Source: RUG11462 sp045649405
GTDB lineage: Bacteria; Bacillota; Clostridia; Oscillospirales; Acutalibacteraceae
DNA length: 64,000 bases
Assembly: GCA_045649405.1 (NCBI GenBank)
Contig: JAZRPW010000016.1
Location: 26,533 to 90,532, forward strand
Direction of reading: 5' to 3'
Shown here: piece by piece, positions 26,531-35,890 of the stretch
Numbering within the stretch: the stretch's first letter is position 1
Layout of the letters: each line of letters begins with the position of its first letter
Made by a program: the position numbers and the translations under genes
Notes under the pieces: generated by a model
The model's input: only the letters and a program-made list of their open reading frames with translations
The model's database searches: none
Told to the model about the DNA's origin: nothing

Positions 26531-27175
26531 ATGATTAAAGCGATTATTTTTGACCTTGACGGAACACTTTTAAACACAATTGATGACCTTGCAAACTCGG
26601 TTAACTTTATGCTTAAAAGTTTTGGGTTCCCTTTGTTTTCGGTTGAAGAGTACAAATACAAAGTTGGCAATGGAATGAGAAAGTTAATTGAACGCTCATT
26701 GCCAAAAGAAGAATTAAACGAAATTCGAGTTGATGAGTGTTTGAAAGTTTTTATGGCGCATTATGACAAGCACAAAAAAGACAACACCGCACCTTATGAC
26801 GGTATTGTGAAAACGCTTGAAACTTTAAAGCAAAAAGGCGTTAAGCTTGCAGTTGTCACAAACAAAGCCCACACAGCCGCAAAGCCGCTTGTAAAAGAAG
26901 TTTTTGGTGATGTGTTTGATGAAATTTGCGGGCAAAAAGAAAATGTGCCAACAAAGCCAAACCCACAGTCAGTTTTTGGCGTTTGTGAAAAATTAAATGT
27001 TACACCTGATGATTGCCTTTTTGTTGGTGACAGTGGTGTTGATATGCAAACCGCAAAAAACGCCAAAATTCAAGCAATTGGCGTTTTGTGGGGTTTTAGA
27101 AAACAAGATGAATTATTGGAAAACGGTGCTGACGTGATTATTTCAGAACCGCAAAAATTATTAGAACTTTTATAG
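26531..27175 (+). CDS. HAD-family phosphatase, phosphoglycolate phosphatase-like
   Basis: The 214-residue hydrolase has all four HAD motifs: DLDGTLLNT (8-16), VVTNK, a conserved Lys segment and FVGDSGVDMQ. The helical cap after motif I fits the Gph/PpaX group acting on small phosphate esters. The gene starts 1 base after the potCD stop, so it is in the same transcript, but no metabolic link to polyamines is apparent. Substrate not predictable. Confidence 0.88.
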   Translation: MIKAIIFDLDGTLLNTIDDLANSVNFMLKSFGFPLFSVEEYKYKVGNGMRKLIERSLPKEELNEIRVDECLKVFMAHYDKHKKDNTAPYDGIVKTLETLKQKGVKLAVVTNKAHTAAKPLVKEVFGDVFDEICGQKENVPTKPNPQSVFGVCEKLNVTPDDCLFVGDSGVDMQTAKNAKIQAIGVLWGFRKQDELLENGADVIISEPQKLLELL

Positions 27176-27185
27176 AGGTGTTTTT

Positions 27186-29357
27186 ATGAAAAGAACAGTT
27201 AAGACAGATTTAACAATTGTCGGCGCAGGTTATGCCGGCATTTGTACAGCAATTGCTGCTGCAAGACACGGCTTGCGCGTTGCACTTGTTAATGATAGAG
27301 ATGTTTTGGGTGGCAATGCTTCAAGTGAGCACAGAATCCATGTAAACGGTGGCGCTATTGGTAGCGCTTCACTTTACGGTAGAGAAGGCGGTATTGCCGA
27401 TGAATTAAAAATGTTCACTTTTTATAAAAACCCTAATTATAACCAAAAGAAAGATTATCATTTGTCTGATATGGCGCTTTTGGACAAGGTTTTGGCAGAA
27501 GACAACATTGAACTTTATTTGGGCACAGTTGTTTATGATTGTGAAGTTGTAGGCGACAAAATTACAAAAGCTTTTGCCGTTAAACCAAAAACCAATGAAG
27601 AAATCACATTTGAAAGTGATTATTTTTGTGATGCTTCTGGCGATGGCATTTTGGCTTTCAAAGCCGGTTGCGAATTTAGAATGGGCAGAGAAGCAAGTTC
27701 AGAATTTGATGAAAGTTTAGCGCCAGAAAAGGCAGATAATGCCGCAATGCCAAGTTGCATTTTGTTCACAGTTGCACACACTGGCAAACCGGTTAAATTT
27801 ATTAAACCTGACTTTGCTTATGACTTAGTAGAAGATGACAAATTAAAATACTTTGACCGCCCAGAAACCGACAGAAGATTGCCGGTTACTGCAGATGAAT
27901 ACCAAGGCATTTGGTGGCTTGAAGTTTCTTACCCATTTGACACAATTAAAGATGCAGATGAAATTGACTTTGAACTTAAAAAATTGGTTTACGGTTATTG
28001 GGATTACATTAAAAATTCTGGCAAATATCCTGACGCTGAAGATATGGTTATTGACTGGATTGCGCCTTATGCTTCAAAGCGTGAATCTCGCAGATTTATG
28101 GGCGAACATATTTTGACACAAAACGACATTCAAAAAGTAGTTGATTTTGAAGACAAAGTTTCAACTGGCGGTTGGTCAATTGACGTTCACGACTATCAAG
28201 GTATTTATGGCACAGGCAGAACATCTGCTTGGGGTCCTGTTCCTTCACTTTACAGCATTCCTTTCTCTATTATGTATTCAAAAGATAAATCTAATTTGTT
28301 CTTGGGTGGTAGAATTGCAAGTTGCACTCACATTGCAATGGGCTCAACCCGTGTTATTCAAACTTTAGGCGCAATGGGCCACGCAGTTGGCGCTGCTGCT
28401 TCACTTTGTAAAAAGTACGGCAAAACACCAAGTGAGATTAGACACCAAAACATTTCTGAGTTGCAAGACCTTTTGCAAAAAGATGGCCAAAACATTTTGT
28501 ACAGAGCTGAAGACTGTGGCTTTGTAAATGACGCTAAAATTACTGCAAGCAGTGAAAAGATTTTTGAAAATACTGAAGACTTAAAATTCATTCCATTTAA
28601 TGAAAATGCTATTTTGTCTCTTCCTATTTCAAAAAGTTTTACTGGCAAAGTGCAAATTAAAGTTAAAAACGAAACTGCCAATGCAACAACCTTGAAATAT
28701 CGCATTTGTGATGAAAATTCCCCTATTGTTTTCACTTGTGGTGAAACACTCTCAGAGTGTGAAGTTGAAGTTGCAGACGGGTTTGATGGTTTTGTTGATT
28801 TGCCAATTGACCCACACGGCAAGCAACGCGTGTTTGTTGAAGTTTTGAAAAATGAAAACTTGCAAATTGCAGTAACAGAAAACAGAACACCAGGCGTTCC
28901 TTCATTTATGCAAAGTATGTGGCGAGCAAAAAATGAAGATAATGATTTCATTGTTTTTAAAGGTTTTGAAGAAAATGCTGACACTTACAGCGTGCAAAAC
29001 ATTAAAAATGGTTATTCAAGACCAAACAGAACTGCAAACTGTTGGGTTTCAAACGGCACAGAAAACGAGTGGTTGGAAGTTGAGTTTAAAGAGCCAACCG
29101 ACATTAAAAATGTTCAAATTTATTTTGATGCACAGTTTGAAACAGAACATTTTAACAACAAAATCAAGCAACTTGTTACTGATTACAAATTGACAATTTA
29201 TTCTGAATCAGGCACAGATGAAATTTTGATGAAAGACAACTATATGGCAAGAAACTCATTTGAAACAAATGTTGCAAAGGCAACGAAAATTAGATTTGAT
29301 TTCATCAAAAACAATGGTGCTAAAAACTTTAATGTTTTCAGTGTTAAAGTATTTTAA
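27186..29357 (+). CDS. FAD-dependent oxidoreductase with C-terminal beta-sandwich
   Basis: The 723-residue protein starts with an FAD-binding Rossmann motif (LTIVGAGYAGICTAIAAARHG, trimmed here) and carries the FAD_oxidored-type core through about residue 430, including VNGGAIGS and FLGGRIASCTHIAMGS. Residues about 600-723 look like a discoidin (F5/8 type C) sandwich, for example YSRPNRTANCWVSNG. No signal peptide is seen, so this carbohydrate-binding-like domain would be cytoplasmic. Related enzymes often sit in glycan-use loci; the substrate is unknown. Its start is 10 bases after the HAD stop. A shorter family member is at 54097-55398. Confidence 0.8.
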   Translation: MKRTVKTDLTIVGAGYAGICTAIAAARHGLRVALVNDRDVLGGNASSEHRIHVNGGAIGSASLYGREGGIADELKMFTFYKNPNYNQKKDYHLSDMALLDKVLAEDNIELYLGTVVYDCEVVGDKITKAFAVKPKTNEEITFESDYFCDASGDGILAFKAGCEFRMGREASSEFDESLAPEKADNAAMPSCILFTVAHTGKPVKFIKPDFAYDLVEDDKLKYFDRPETDRRLPVTADEYQGIWWLEVSYPFDTIKDADEIDFELKKLVYGYWDYIKNSGKYPDAEDMVIDWIAPYASKRESRRFMGEHILTQNDIQKVVDFEDKVSTGGWSIDVHDYQGIYGTGRTSAWGPVPSLYSIPFSIMYSKDKSNLFLGGRIASCTHIAMGSTRVIQTLGAMGHAVGAAASLCKKYGKTPSEIRHQNISELQDLLQKDGQNILYRAEDCGFVNDAKITASSEKIFENTEDLKFIPFNENAILSLPISKSFTGKVQIKVKNETANATTLKYRICDENSPIVFTCGETLSECEVEVADGFDGFVDLPIDPHGKQRVFVEVLKNENLQIAVTENRTPGVPSFMQSMWRAKNEDNDFIVFKGFEENADTYSVQNIKNGYSRPNRTANCWVSNGTENEWLEVEFKEPTDIKNVQIYFDAQFETEHFNNKIKQLVTDYKLTIYSESGTDEILMKDNYMARNSFETNVAKATKIRFDFIKNNGAKNFNVFSVKVF

Positions 29358-29374
29358 TTAAAAATTTCAAAAAA

Positions 29375-29411
29375 GTTGAGACATTTTCGCATTTTTAACA
29401 GTTATATATTA
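29375..29411 (+). promoter_or_regulatory. Predicted autoregulated ECF promoter of sigma 2
   Basis: GTTGAGACATTTT (29375-29387), 11 bases, CAGTTATATATTA (from 29399). The same two elements with the same spacing occur at 31872 before the leucine-rich-repeat gene. Confidence 0.7.
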
Positions 29412-29445
29412 TAGGAAAGAAAAATAAAAACAGGAAGGCAAAGAA

Positions 29446-29982
29446 ATGTTAGTGTTTTACTTGACTATGATAGATAATGAAGAACACAAAAACAGGTTCG
29501 AAGAAATCTATCTTACCTATAAAAAGTCTATGCTTAATCTGGCTTTTAGTTATTTAAAAGACAGTTACGAAGCAGAAGACGCAGTTCATACTGCCTTTTT
29601 CAACATTGCAAAAAACATGTCAAAGATTAACTCTCTTTCACATAATGATGCAAAAAATTATTGTTTTAAAGCAGTAAAAAACGCATCAATTGATATGTTG
29701 AAAAAGAAACAAAAAATTAAAGAAGTTGTTTTAAATGAAACGGTCGCTTGTTCTAATGACCTATTTAATGAAATTTGCGAAAAAAGTTCTGTTGAAGCAA
29801 TAAAAAAAGCTTTGTTGCAACTTGATGAAACATACAAAGATGTTATTACAATGCATTTTTTGTATGATATGAGTGTTGGGGAAATTTCTAAAGTGTTTGG
29901 TAGAAACACATCAACAATTAGAACACAACTTTCAAGAGGCAAATCAAAACTTTGTGAATTATTGAAGAAGGAGGGCTTTTGA
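29446..29982 (+). CDS. ECF-type RNA polymerase sigma factor (sigma 2)
   Basis: The 178-residue protein has region 2 (about 17-85, with YEAEDAVHTAFFNIAKN) and region 4 (about 120-175, with MSVGEISKVFGRNTSTIRTQLSRGKSKL), a clean helix-turn-helix. GGAAGG precedes the ATG. The next gene, a membrane protein with DUF4367-like domains, starts 3 bases after the stop and is the probable anti-sigma factor. The promoter motif in front is repeated before the BspA-like pair, so these are the likely target genes. Confidence 0.93.
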   Translation: MLVFYLTMIDNEEHKNRFEEIYLTYKKSMLNLAFSYLKDSYEAEDAVHTAFFNIAKNMSKINSLSHNDAKNYCFKAVKNASIDMLKKKQKIKEVVLNETVACSNDLFNEICEKSSVEAIKKALLQLDETYKDVITMHFLYDMSVGEISKVFGRNTSTIRTQLSRGKSKLCELLKKEGF

Positions 29983-29984
29983 AA

Positions 29985-31856
29985 ATGTCTAAACTTAATA
30001 ATGAATTATTAAAGCAAGCATTAGAAATTGTTGCGCAAGAAGAGTTTGAAAGCATTGATAAAGCGCCTTCTTTTACACCTTCACAAGAGTTTGAAGATAA
30101 AATGCAAAAGCTTATTAAAAATGCTTCAAAACCTTATTACAAATTCACTGCAACCGGAATGCGAAGAGCAATTTGTATTTTTGCCGCTGTCTTTTTGCTT
30201 ATGTTGTCTACACTTTCGGTTAGCGCAATCAGAGACACTGTTAGCAATGTTTTTGGAAGGGTTTTCTCTTCTTCATTTAACAGTGCAAACAAAAAGCAAA
30301 ACGACAAAAAGAAATTCGAAAAACCAGAAACAACAACAAAAGAAAATGTTGATAAATCTAAAGAAAACAACAAGAACAGCGCTTATGAAACAATTGATGA
30401 TGTTTATGAAATTGGGCTAGTGCCAGAAGGTTACGAGTTGGTTGTTTTTGATAGCACAGGTTATGAAATAACAACCACATATTCATCTTCAATTAATAAA
30501 ATTATACTCAAACAGTTTTTAAAAGATTCTTATGAGTTTGATTTTAACCGACAAGAAGCAGAAAAAAGCGTTGTTGTTTTAAACAACCAAGAATATAAAA
30601 TTTATACTCACTCTAATAATAGTGAATGTTGTGTTTTTTGGAAAACTGATGAATTTGCATTCACACTTTCTTGTTCTACAGAGTTCACACAAGATGAACT
30701 GCTTGAAATGTGCTTGTCAGTTAGAATAAAGCAAGAAAATAACTACCCGCAAACACTTTTAACCTTTTATGAATTGGGCGCTGTGCCAGAAGAATTTAGT
30801 CTTGTTGAGTTTACCCCTGATTCTGGTAGCATTGTTTATAACTATGTTTCGGGCGACAAAACAATTAGATTTATTCAAAGCATAAAACCGATTAGCGTTG
30901 ACATTGAAACAGGCGCCACAAAATGGTTAGAATCGCACGATGATAAGGTTTACACCGTTTACAATTGGGGTTATGGCTACGCTAATAGTGGCTATTATTA
31001 TGTAGTTTATGAAGGCGAAGAATACGATTTTTCTGTTTATAGCAACCTTTCAAAAAATGAAGTAATTGATTTGGTTAAATCTATTAGACAAATTGAAGAA
31101 AAGAATTTTCCTAAAAAAATCAAAAAGGTGTATGGTATAAGTGGGTTGCCTGATGGTTTTGGCTTGCTTGACCTTTACAAAGAAGAGTGTCAAGTTACAA
31201 CAACCTACTCAGCGCCAAAAGATTTTATTGAGTTAAAACAATACACCAAAGATACATATACAATTGGTGTTGACATTGTCAATGCAACAAAGAAAACAGA
31301 AACAATTGATGAATTAGAATTTGTTGTTTACGAATTCAACAATGGCGATGTTATGCTTGTTTGGGAAACTGATGATTATATTTTTTCAATTCGAAGCAGT
31401 CTTGAAAAACAACAAATTGCCCCACTTTGCAAGGATTTGAAAAAGCAAAAGGTTGAGTCGGCAGTTAAGCCAACAACCACTCAAGCAACCACCACAACCA
31501 AGAGCGAAGTTGACAGTATTGAAACGGTTTATGAGTTAGGTTTTGTGCCAAACGGCACTGAACTTGTTGACTATGATGTTGACACAAACACCATTACTTA
31601 TGTTTATTCTTTAAACAGTGAGACTGTTGTGTTTGTGCAAAGCACAAAAACCGCTTACAACAGTAGCGTAGACAAATCGACCGCTAAAAAAGAAACAAAA
31701 ACCTACAACGGCAAGCAATATGCAATTTACAGTTGGGAAACTGGCGAAATTAATGTTGTTTGGAATGATGGTGATTATGTTTTCGATTTATATGGTAAAT
31801 TGAACAAAACTGATGTTTTCAAAATGTGCAATTCGCTAAAAGTTAAAGAAAATTAA
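29985..31856 (+). CDS. Probable anti-sigma factor with four DUF4367-like repeats
   Basis: A 623-residue membrane protein: cytoplasmic N-terminus of about 57 residues, one membrane helix (about 58-78), a Lys/Asn-rich linker, then four outside repeats of about 105-115 residues. Each starts with a phrase like YEIGLVPEGYELV, YELGAVPEEFSLV, YGISGLPDGFGLL or YELGFVPNGTELV and ends in a short helix before a basic residue. A Thr-rich linker separates repeats 3 and 4. The ATG at 29985 is preferred over a TTG at 29979 because AAGGAGG ends 10 bases upstream. It presumably senses an outside signal and controls sigma 2. Confidence 0.75.
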   Translation: MSKLNNELLKQALEIVAQEEFESIDKAPSFTPSQEFEDKMQKLIKNASKPYYKFTATGMRRAICIFAAVFLLMLSTLSVSAIRDTVSNVFGRVFSSSFNSANKKQNDKKKFEKPETTTKENVDKSKENNKNSAYETIDDVYEIGLVPEGYELVVFDSTGYEITTTYSSSINKIILKQFLKDSYEFDFNRQEAEKSVVVLNNQEYKIYTHSNNSECCVFWKTDEFAFTLSCSTEFTQDELLEMCLSVRIKQENNYPQTLLTFYELGAVPEEFSLVEFTPDSGSIVYNYVSGDKTIRFIQSIKPISVDIETGATKWLESHDDKVYTVYNWGYGYANSGYYYVVYEGEEYDFSVYSNLSKNEVIDLVKSIRQIEEKNFPKKIKKVYGISGLPDGFGLLDLYKEECQVTTTYSAPKDFIELKQYTKDTYTIGVDIVNATKKTETIDELEFVVYEFNNGDVMLVWETDDYIFSIRSSLEKQQIAPLCKDLKKQKVESAVKPTTTQATTTTKSEVDSIETVYELGFVPNGTELVDYDVDTNTITYVYSLNSETVVFVQSTKTAYNSSVDKSTAKKETKTYNGKQYAIYSWETGEINVVWNDGDYVFDLYGKLNKTDVFKMCNSLKVKEN

Positions 31857-31871
31857 AAATTTTTTAAAAAC

Positions 31872-31906
31872 GTTGAGACATTTTGACACAAAAAACAGTT
31901 GTATTA
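31872..31906 (+). promoter_or_regulatory. Predicted ECF promoter of the BspA-like genes
   Basis: GTTGAGACATTTT (31872-31884), 11 bases, CAGTTGTATTA (31896-31906), starting 15 bases after the anti-sigma stop. It matches the sigma 2 promoter in sequence and spacing. Confidence 0.7.
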
Positions 31907-31946
31907 GTAGAAGAGCAAAAAACAAACGCTTTTCTAAAATGCAACT

Positions 31947-32047
31947 GTTTTTCATTTCGCAGGGTAATTTTTTTGTGACCTCAAAAATGTTTTATTTTCG
32001 CAAGACAAAACATTTTCTAATTTTTCTTTACCCTGCGTGTGAAAAAC
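31947..32047 (+). promoter_or_regulatory. Nested stem-loop in the leader of the first BspA-like gene
   Basis: Three concentric inverted repeats: GTTTTTCA / TGAAAAAC (31947-31954, 32040-32047), CGCAGGGTAA / TTACCCTGCG (31958-31967, 32028-32037) and AAAATGTTTT / AAAACATTTT (31984-31993, 32007-32016). They fold into one long arm ending just before the ribosome binding site. No T-tract follows, so it is not an ordinary terminator. Confidence 0.6.
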
Positions 32048-32066
32048 GCGAAAAGGAGAAACAAAA

Positions 32067-33959
32067 ATGAAAAAGATAATTAGTGTTTTATTATGTATGG
32101 TGGTGTTGGCTGGCAGTTTTTCTTGTCTGTCGCTTAATACTTTAGCAGAAGAAACCAAATACAAAAGTGGAATTTATACATACAAAATTAACAACGGCGA
32201 AGCAACAATTATAAAAATCAAGAAAAAAACTAAAGGCGACGTTATAATTCCAGAATTTATTGACGGTTATCATGTAACCTGCATTGCCGCAAAGGCTTTT
32301 AGTTATCGTTACAACATTACAAGCGTTACAATTCCTGATTCTGTAAAAGAAATTAAACCCCGTGCTTTTATGTCTTGTTTTGGACTAAAAACTATTGTTA
32401 TTCCAAAATCAGTTTCAAAAATTGGCAAAAACTTTTTGAAATACACCATTTCACTTGAACACATTGAAGTTGATGAAAACAACGCGTTTTATTGTGATGT
32501 TGATGGAATTTTGTTTACAAAAGACAAAACAACTCTCATTAAATATCCAGAAGAAATAAAAGCAAACTATTATGAAATTCCTGATGGCACAAAAACAATT
32601 GAAGAGTTGGCTTTTAGTTATTGCCAAAACTTGAAAGGCATTAAAATTCCTGACAGCGTTGAAGTAATCAACAACTGGGCTTTTGAAACTTGCAATAAAT
32701 TAGAAAACATTGAGATTTCCAAAAATCTTACCAAAATCGGAACAGGTGTTTTCTTGAACACAAAATTTGCAAACCAAAAGAAAAACTGGGAAAACAACGT
32801 TTTATATATTGATAATTATTTAATTGATTCTGATGGTGTGCACGGCAATTGTGAAATAAAACTAGGCACAAAATTAATTGCAGACCATGCTTTTTACTAT
32901 CAACATGGATTAACAAGTGTAACTATTCCAGAAGGTGTTGTAAGCATTGGCGACTATGCTTTTGGATTAAGTGAAAGCATTAAAAACATTATCTTGCCTG
33001 AAAGTTTGCAAACCATTGGCAAATATGCTTTTGAGTGGACAAAAATTAAAAGCATTTCTATTCCGAAAAATATTTCAAGCATTGGCGAAGATGCATTTTA
33101 TATGTGCACTAAATTAAATGAAATTAAAGTTGATGAGCAAAACGAATTTTATTGTGATGAAAATGGCGTTTTGTTTAACAAAGAAAAAACAAAGCTTTTA
33201 GTGTTTCCAAGAAATAAAAAGGTTGAAACCTATGAATTTCCAGAAACCATTAAAACCATTCCAAACCGCGCGTTGCAATCTTGCCAAAGGGTTGAAAATA
33301 TTATAATTCCTGATAGCGTTACAAAAATTTATGGGTCTGCTTTTAGCAGCTGCACAAAATTGAAAAGCATTACTCTTTCAAATAATTTAACCTTTATTGG
33401 AAAATGGGCTTTTTATAATTGCAAATCATTAGCAAGTATTACCCTGCCAAGTAAATTAACCTTTATTGGCGAATCTGCTTTTAACAGCTGCAAAGCATTA
33501 ACAACTGTTATAATTCCTGACAGTGTTACTAAAATGGGAAGTTGGGCTTTTGGTGAATGCGACTCTCTTGAAAGCATTAAACTTTCAAACGGCTTGACCA
33601 AAATTGAAGGAAATACTTTTTTTGGTTGTAAAAAACTAACCGACATTGTAATTCCTGAAGGTGTTGAAACAATTGGTTACAAAGCATTTTTCTATTGCTC
33701 TGCTTTGAAAAATGTTATTTTGCCAACAAGTTTGAAAACAATTGAATCACAAGCGTTTTATGGTTGCAAAGCTTTAAAAACTGTTACCATTCCAAAAACT
33801 GTTGAAAAAATTAAATCACAAGCTTTTGGTTTTCAAAATCATAAAAAATATTACATAAAACCAATTGTTAAAATTAAAAACTTCTCAATTAAAGGCGCTA
33901 AAAATTCTGTGGCTAAAAAATATGCCAAAAAGAACAAACTAAAATTTATTGAAATTTAA
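32067..33959 (+). CDS. Secreted BspA-like leucine-rich-repeat protein 1
   Basis: The 630-residue protein has a signal peptide (about 1-28) and then about 20 LRR_5-type repeats of some 23 residues, with the recurring phrase IPDSVTKIG..AF..C..L. Two inserted segments, DENNAFYCDVDGILFTKDKT and its second copy, break the array. The C-terminus (AKKYAKKNKLKFIEI) is the typical BspA-like cap. No anchor is seen. Family members mediate adhesion to host or other cells; that role is inferred. GGAG precedes the ATG. It follows an ECF-like promoter and a long leader hairpin. Confidence 0.9.
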   Translation: MKKIISVLLCMVVLAGSFSCLSLNTLAEETKYKSGIYTYKINNGEATIIKIKKKTKGDVIIPEFIDGYHVTCIAAKAFSYRYNITSVTIPDSVKEIKPRAFMSCFGLKTIVIPKSVSKIGKNFLKYTISLEHIEVDENNAFYCDVDGILFTKDKTTLIKYPEEIKANYYEIPDGTKTIEELAFSYCQNLKGIKIPDSVEVINNWAFETCNKLENIEISKNLTKIGTGVFLNTKFANQKKNWENNVLYIDNYLIDSDGVHGNCEIKLGTKLIADHAFYYQHGLTSVTIPEGVVSIGDYAFGLSESIKNIILPESLQTIGKYAFEWTKIKSISIPKNISSIGEDAFYMCTKLNEIKVDEQNEFYCDENGVLFNKEKTKLLVFPRNKKVETYEFPETIKTIPNRALQSCQRVENIIIPDSVTKIYGSAFSSCTKLKSITLSNNLTFIGKWAFYNCKSLASITLPSKLTFIGESAFNSCKALTTVIIPDSVTKMGSWAFGECDSLESIKLSNGLTKIEGNTFFGCKKLTDIVIPEGVETIGYKAFFYCSALKNVILPTSLKTIESQAFYGCKALKTVTIPKTVEKIKSQAFGFQNHKKYYIKPIVKIKNFSIKGAKNSVAKKYAKKNKLKFIEI

Positions 33960-34009
33960 AAGTAAAAATGTTACAATTATTACAGAAAAGCAAAAAGGAG
34001 TGACGTTTA

Positions 34010-35839
34010 ATGAAAAAAGGTTTAAGTGTTATTTTAAGTTTAGTTTTAATCATTACCTGCCTGCCTTTTTCTGTCTCTGCTAGGGCTAAAAGATATGATA
34101 GCGGCGATTATTCCTACACATTAAGAAATGGCAAAGCCACTCTCAGAAGATACGAAGGAAAAGGCGAAAAAATATTTAAAATTCCTTCTCAGTTGGATGG
34201 CTACCCTGTTGTAAAAATCGGTGTATGTGCATTTGAAGGCATTGATTTTGAAACTGTAATAATCCCTGAAGGCGTAACCACAATAGATGCCGCATTTTAC
34301 TGGTGCGAAGCATTAAAAACTGTTAAAATTCCAAAAAGCGTAACAAAAATCGGCGATTTTTTAGAATCTTGTGATAATTTGACTAACATTGAAGTTGATA
34401 AAGATAACGCTTATTATTGTGATGTTGATGGTGTTTTATTTAACAAAGATAAAACAACACTTATTAAATACCCTCCTAAAAAAGCTGATAAGTGTTTCGA
34501 AATACCTAAAGAAACAACATCAATAAATCCTTATGCCTTTTATTTGTGTTATCCTCTTGAAAGCATAATAATGCCTGATAGTGTTAAAACTATCGGTGAA
34601 TGGGCATTTAGTGGTTGTTCTAATTTAGAAGATATTAAAATGTCTAAAAACATAACAAGAATCGGCGAAGATGCTTTTGGTGGCACTAAATATTGGAAGA
34701 ACCTTGATAACTGGAAAAATTACGGTTTGTATATTGATAATTATTTGGTTGAAATTTTAACCGGAGATGTTGATTTATCTCTTTGGGGCAAGCGACCAGA
34801 TGATTACACAATTACTCCTGGCACAAAGTTAATTGCAGACAGCGTTTTTGACCCTTATGATAACCTTGAAAAAGTTACCATTCCAGAAAGCGTTAAATAC
34901 ATAGGCAAAAACGCATTTAGGTATTGCGAGAATTTAACTGAATTTAACGTTGATAGTAACAATAAATATTATTGCGATATTGATGGCGTTTTATTTAATA
35001 AAAAGAAAACAAGACTTATTCGTTTTCCAGCGTGCAAAAACACAGCTAATTATGAAATTCCAAAGAGTGTTAAAGATATAGACAAAAACGCGTTTTATTT
35101 TTCACAATATTTAAAATCAGTTGCAATTCCTGATTCGGTTACCATTTTAATACAAAAATCATTTTATTCTTGCAGAAAACTAAAAAGCGTTAAACTTTCT
35201 AAAAATTTAACTAAAATCGGCAAAGAAGCTTTTCAATATTGCAACTCGTTAAAAAGCATTAAAATTCCAAATAGTGTAACTGAAATTGGTAAGAATGCAT
35301 TTGACTATTGCAACAAATTAAAAAGCGTAAAATTATCGAAAAATCTTAAAAAAATCGGCGAAAGAGCTTTTATTGATTGCAAGTCATTAACAAGCATTAA
35401 AATCCCAAACAGCGTAACAGAAATCGGCTCAGCTGCATTTTCTGGTTGTAAATCTTTAAAAACTTTAAAGATTTCAAAAAACATTGCTAAAATCAGCGCC
35501 TCAGCTTTTGCTTCTTGCAAAACTTTAGAAAGTGTTACAATTCCAAAAGGCGTAAAAATTATTGATAAAAATGCTTTTGTTTATTGTAAAGCTATAAAAA
35601 AAGTTCAATTGCCAAATACATTAACTGAAATTGGAGATAGAGCTTTTAATAACTGTACATCTTTAAAGAGCATTAAAATTCCAAAAAACGTAACCAAAAT
35701 TGGCGAATACGCTTTAGGTTATCATGAAATCAGATATGAAAAATATACTACAATTGAAAACTTTAAAATTAAAGGCAAAGCAAATTCTATAGCTCAAACT
35801 TACGCAAAAGAAAATGGTTTTAAATTTTCTTTAATATAA
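34010..35839 (+). CDS. Secreted BspA-like leucine-rich-repeat protein 2
   Basis: The 609-residue paralogue of the preceding protein shares its plan: signal peptide (about 1-25), LRR_5 repeats, two DKDNAYYCDVDGVLFNKDKT-type insertions and the same C-terminal cap (AQTYAKENGFKFSLI). It starts 50 bases after the first gene with AAGGAG upstream and no separate promoter that I can see, so it is probably co-transcribed. The repeat arrays differ enough that this is an old duplication, not a recent one. Confidence 0.9.
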   Translation: MKKGLSVILSLVLIITCLPFSVSARAKRYDSGDYSYTLRNGKATLRRYEGKGEKIFKIPSQLDGYPVVKIGVCAFEGIDFETVIIPEGVTTIDAAFYWCEALKTVKIPKSVTKIGDFLESCDNLTNIEVDKDNAYYCDVDGVLFNKDKTTLIKYPPKKADKCFEIPKETTSINPYAFYLCYPLESIIMPDSVKTIGEWAFSGCSNLEDIKMSKNITRIGEDAFGGTKYWKNLDNWKNYGLYIDNYLVEILTGDVDLSLWGKRPDDYTITPGTKLIADSVFDPYDNLEKVTIPESVKYIGKNAFRYCENLTEFNVDSNNKYYCDIDGVLFNKKKTRLIRFPACKNTANYEIPKSVKDIDKNAFYFSQYLKSVAIPDSVTILIQKSFYSCRKLKSVKLSKNLTKIGKEAFQYCNSLKSIKIPNSVTEIGKNAFDYCNKLKSVKLSKNLKKIGERAFIDCKSLTSIKIPNSVTEIGSAAFSGCKSLKTLKISKNIAKISASAFASCKTLESVTIPKGVKIIDKNAFVYCKAIKKVQLPNTLTEIGDRAFNNCTSLKSIKIPKNVTKIGEYALGYHEIRYEKYTTIENFKIKGKANSIAQTYAKENGFKFSLI

Positions 35840-35856
35840 TTTGTCCCCTCTAAAAC

Positions 35857-35889
35857 AAAAAGACATCGGTAAAAACCGATGTCTTTTTT
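35857..35889. terminator. Bidirectional terminator between the BspA-like operon and glnN
   Basis: AAAAAGACATCGGT / ACCGATGTCTTTTT with an AAAA loop, 17 bases after the plus-strand stop and just after the minus-strand glnN stop. Confidence 0.9.
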
Positions 35890-35890
35890 A

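Noticed and set aside
27186..29357. Possible gene fusion by missed stop between oxidoreductase and sandwich domain
   Set aside because: The frame is continuous, with uniform codon use and no internal start site; such C-terminal sandwiches occur in the family.
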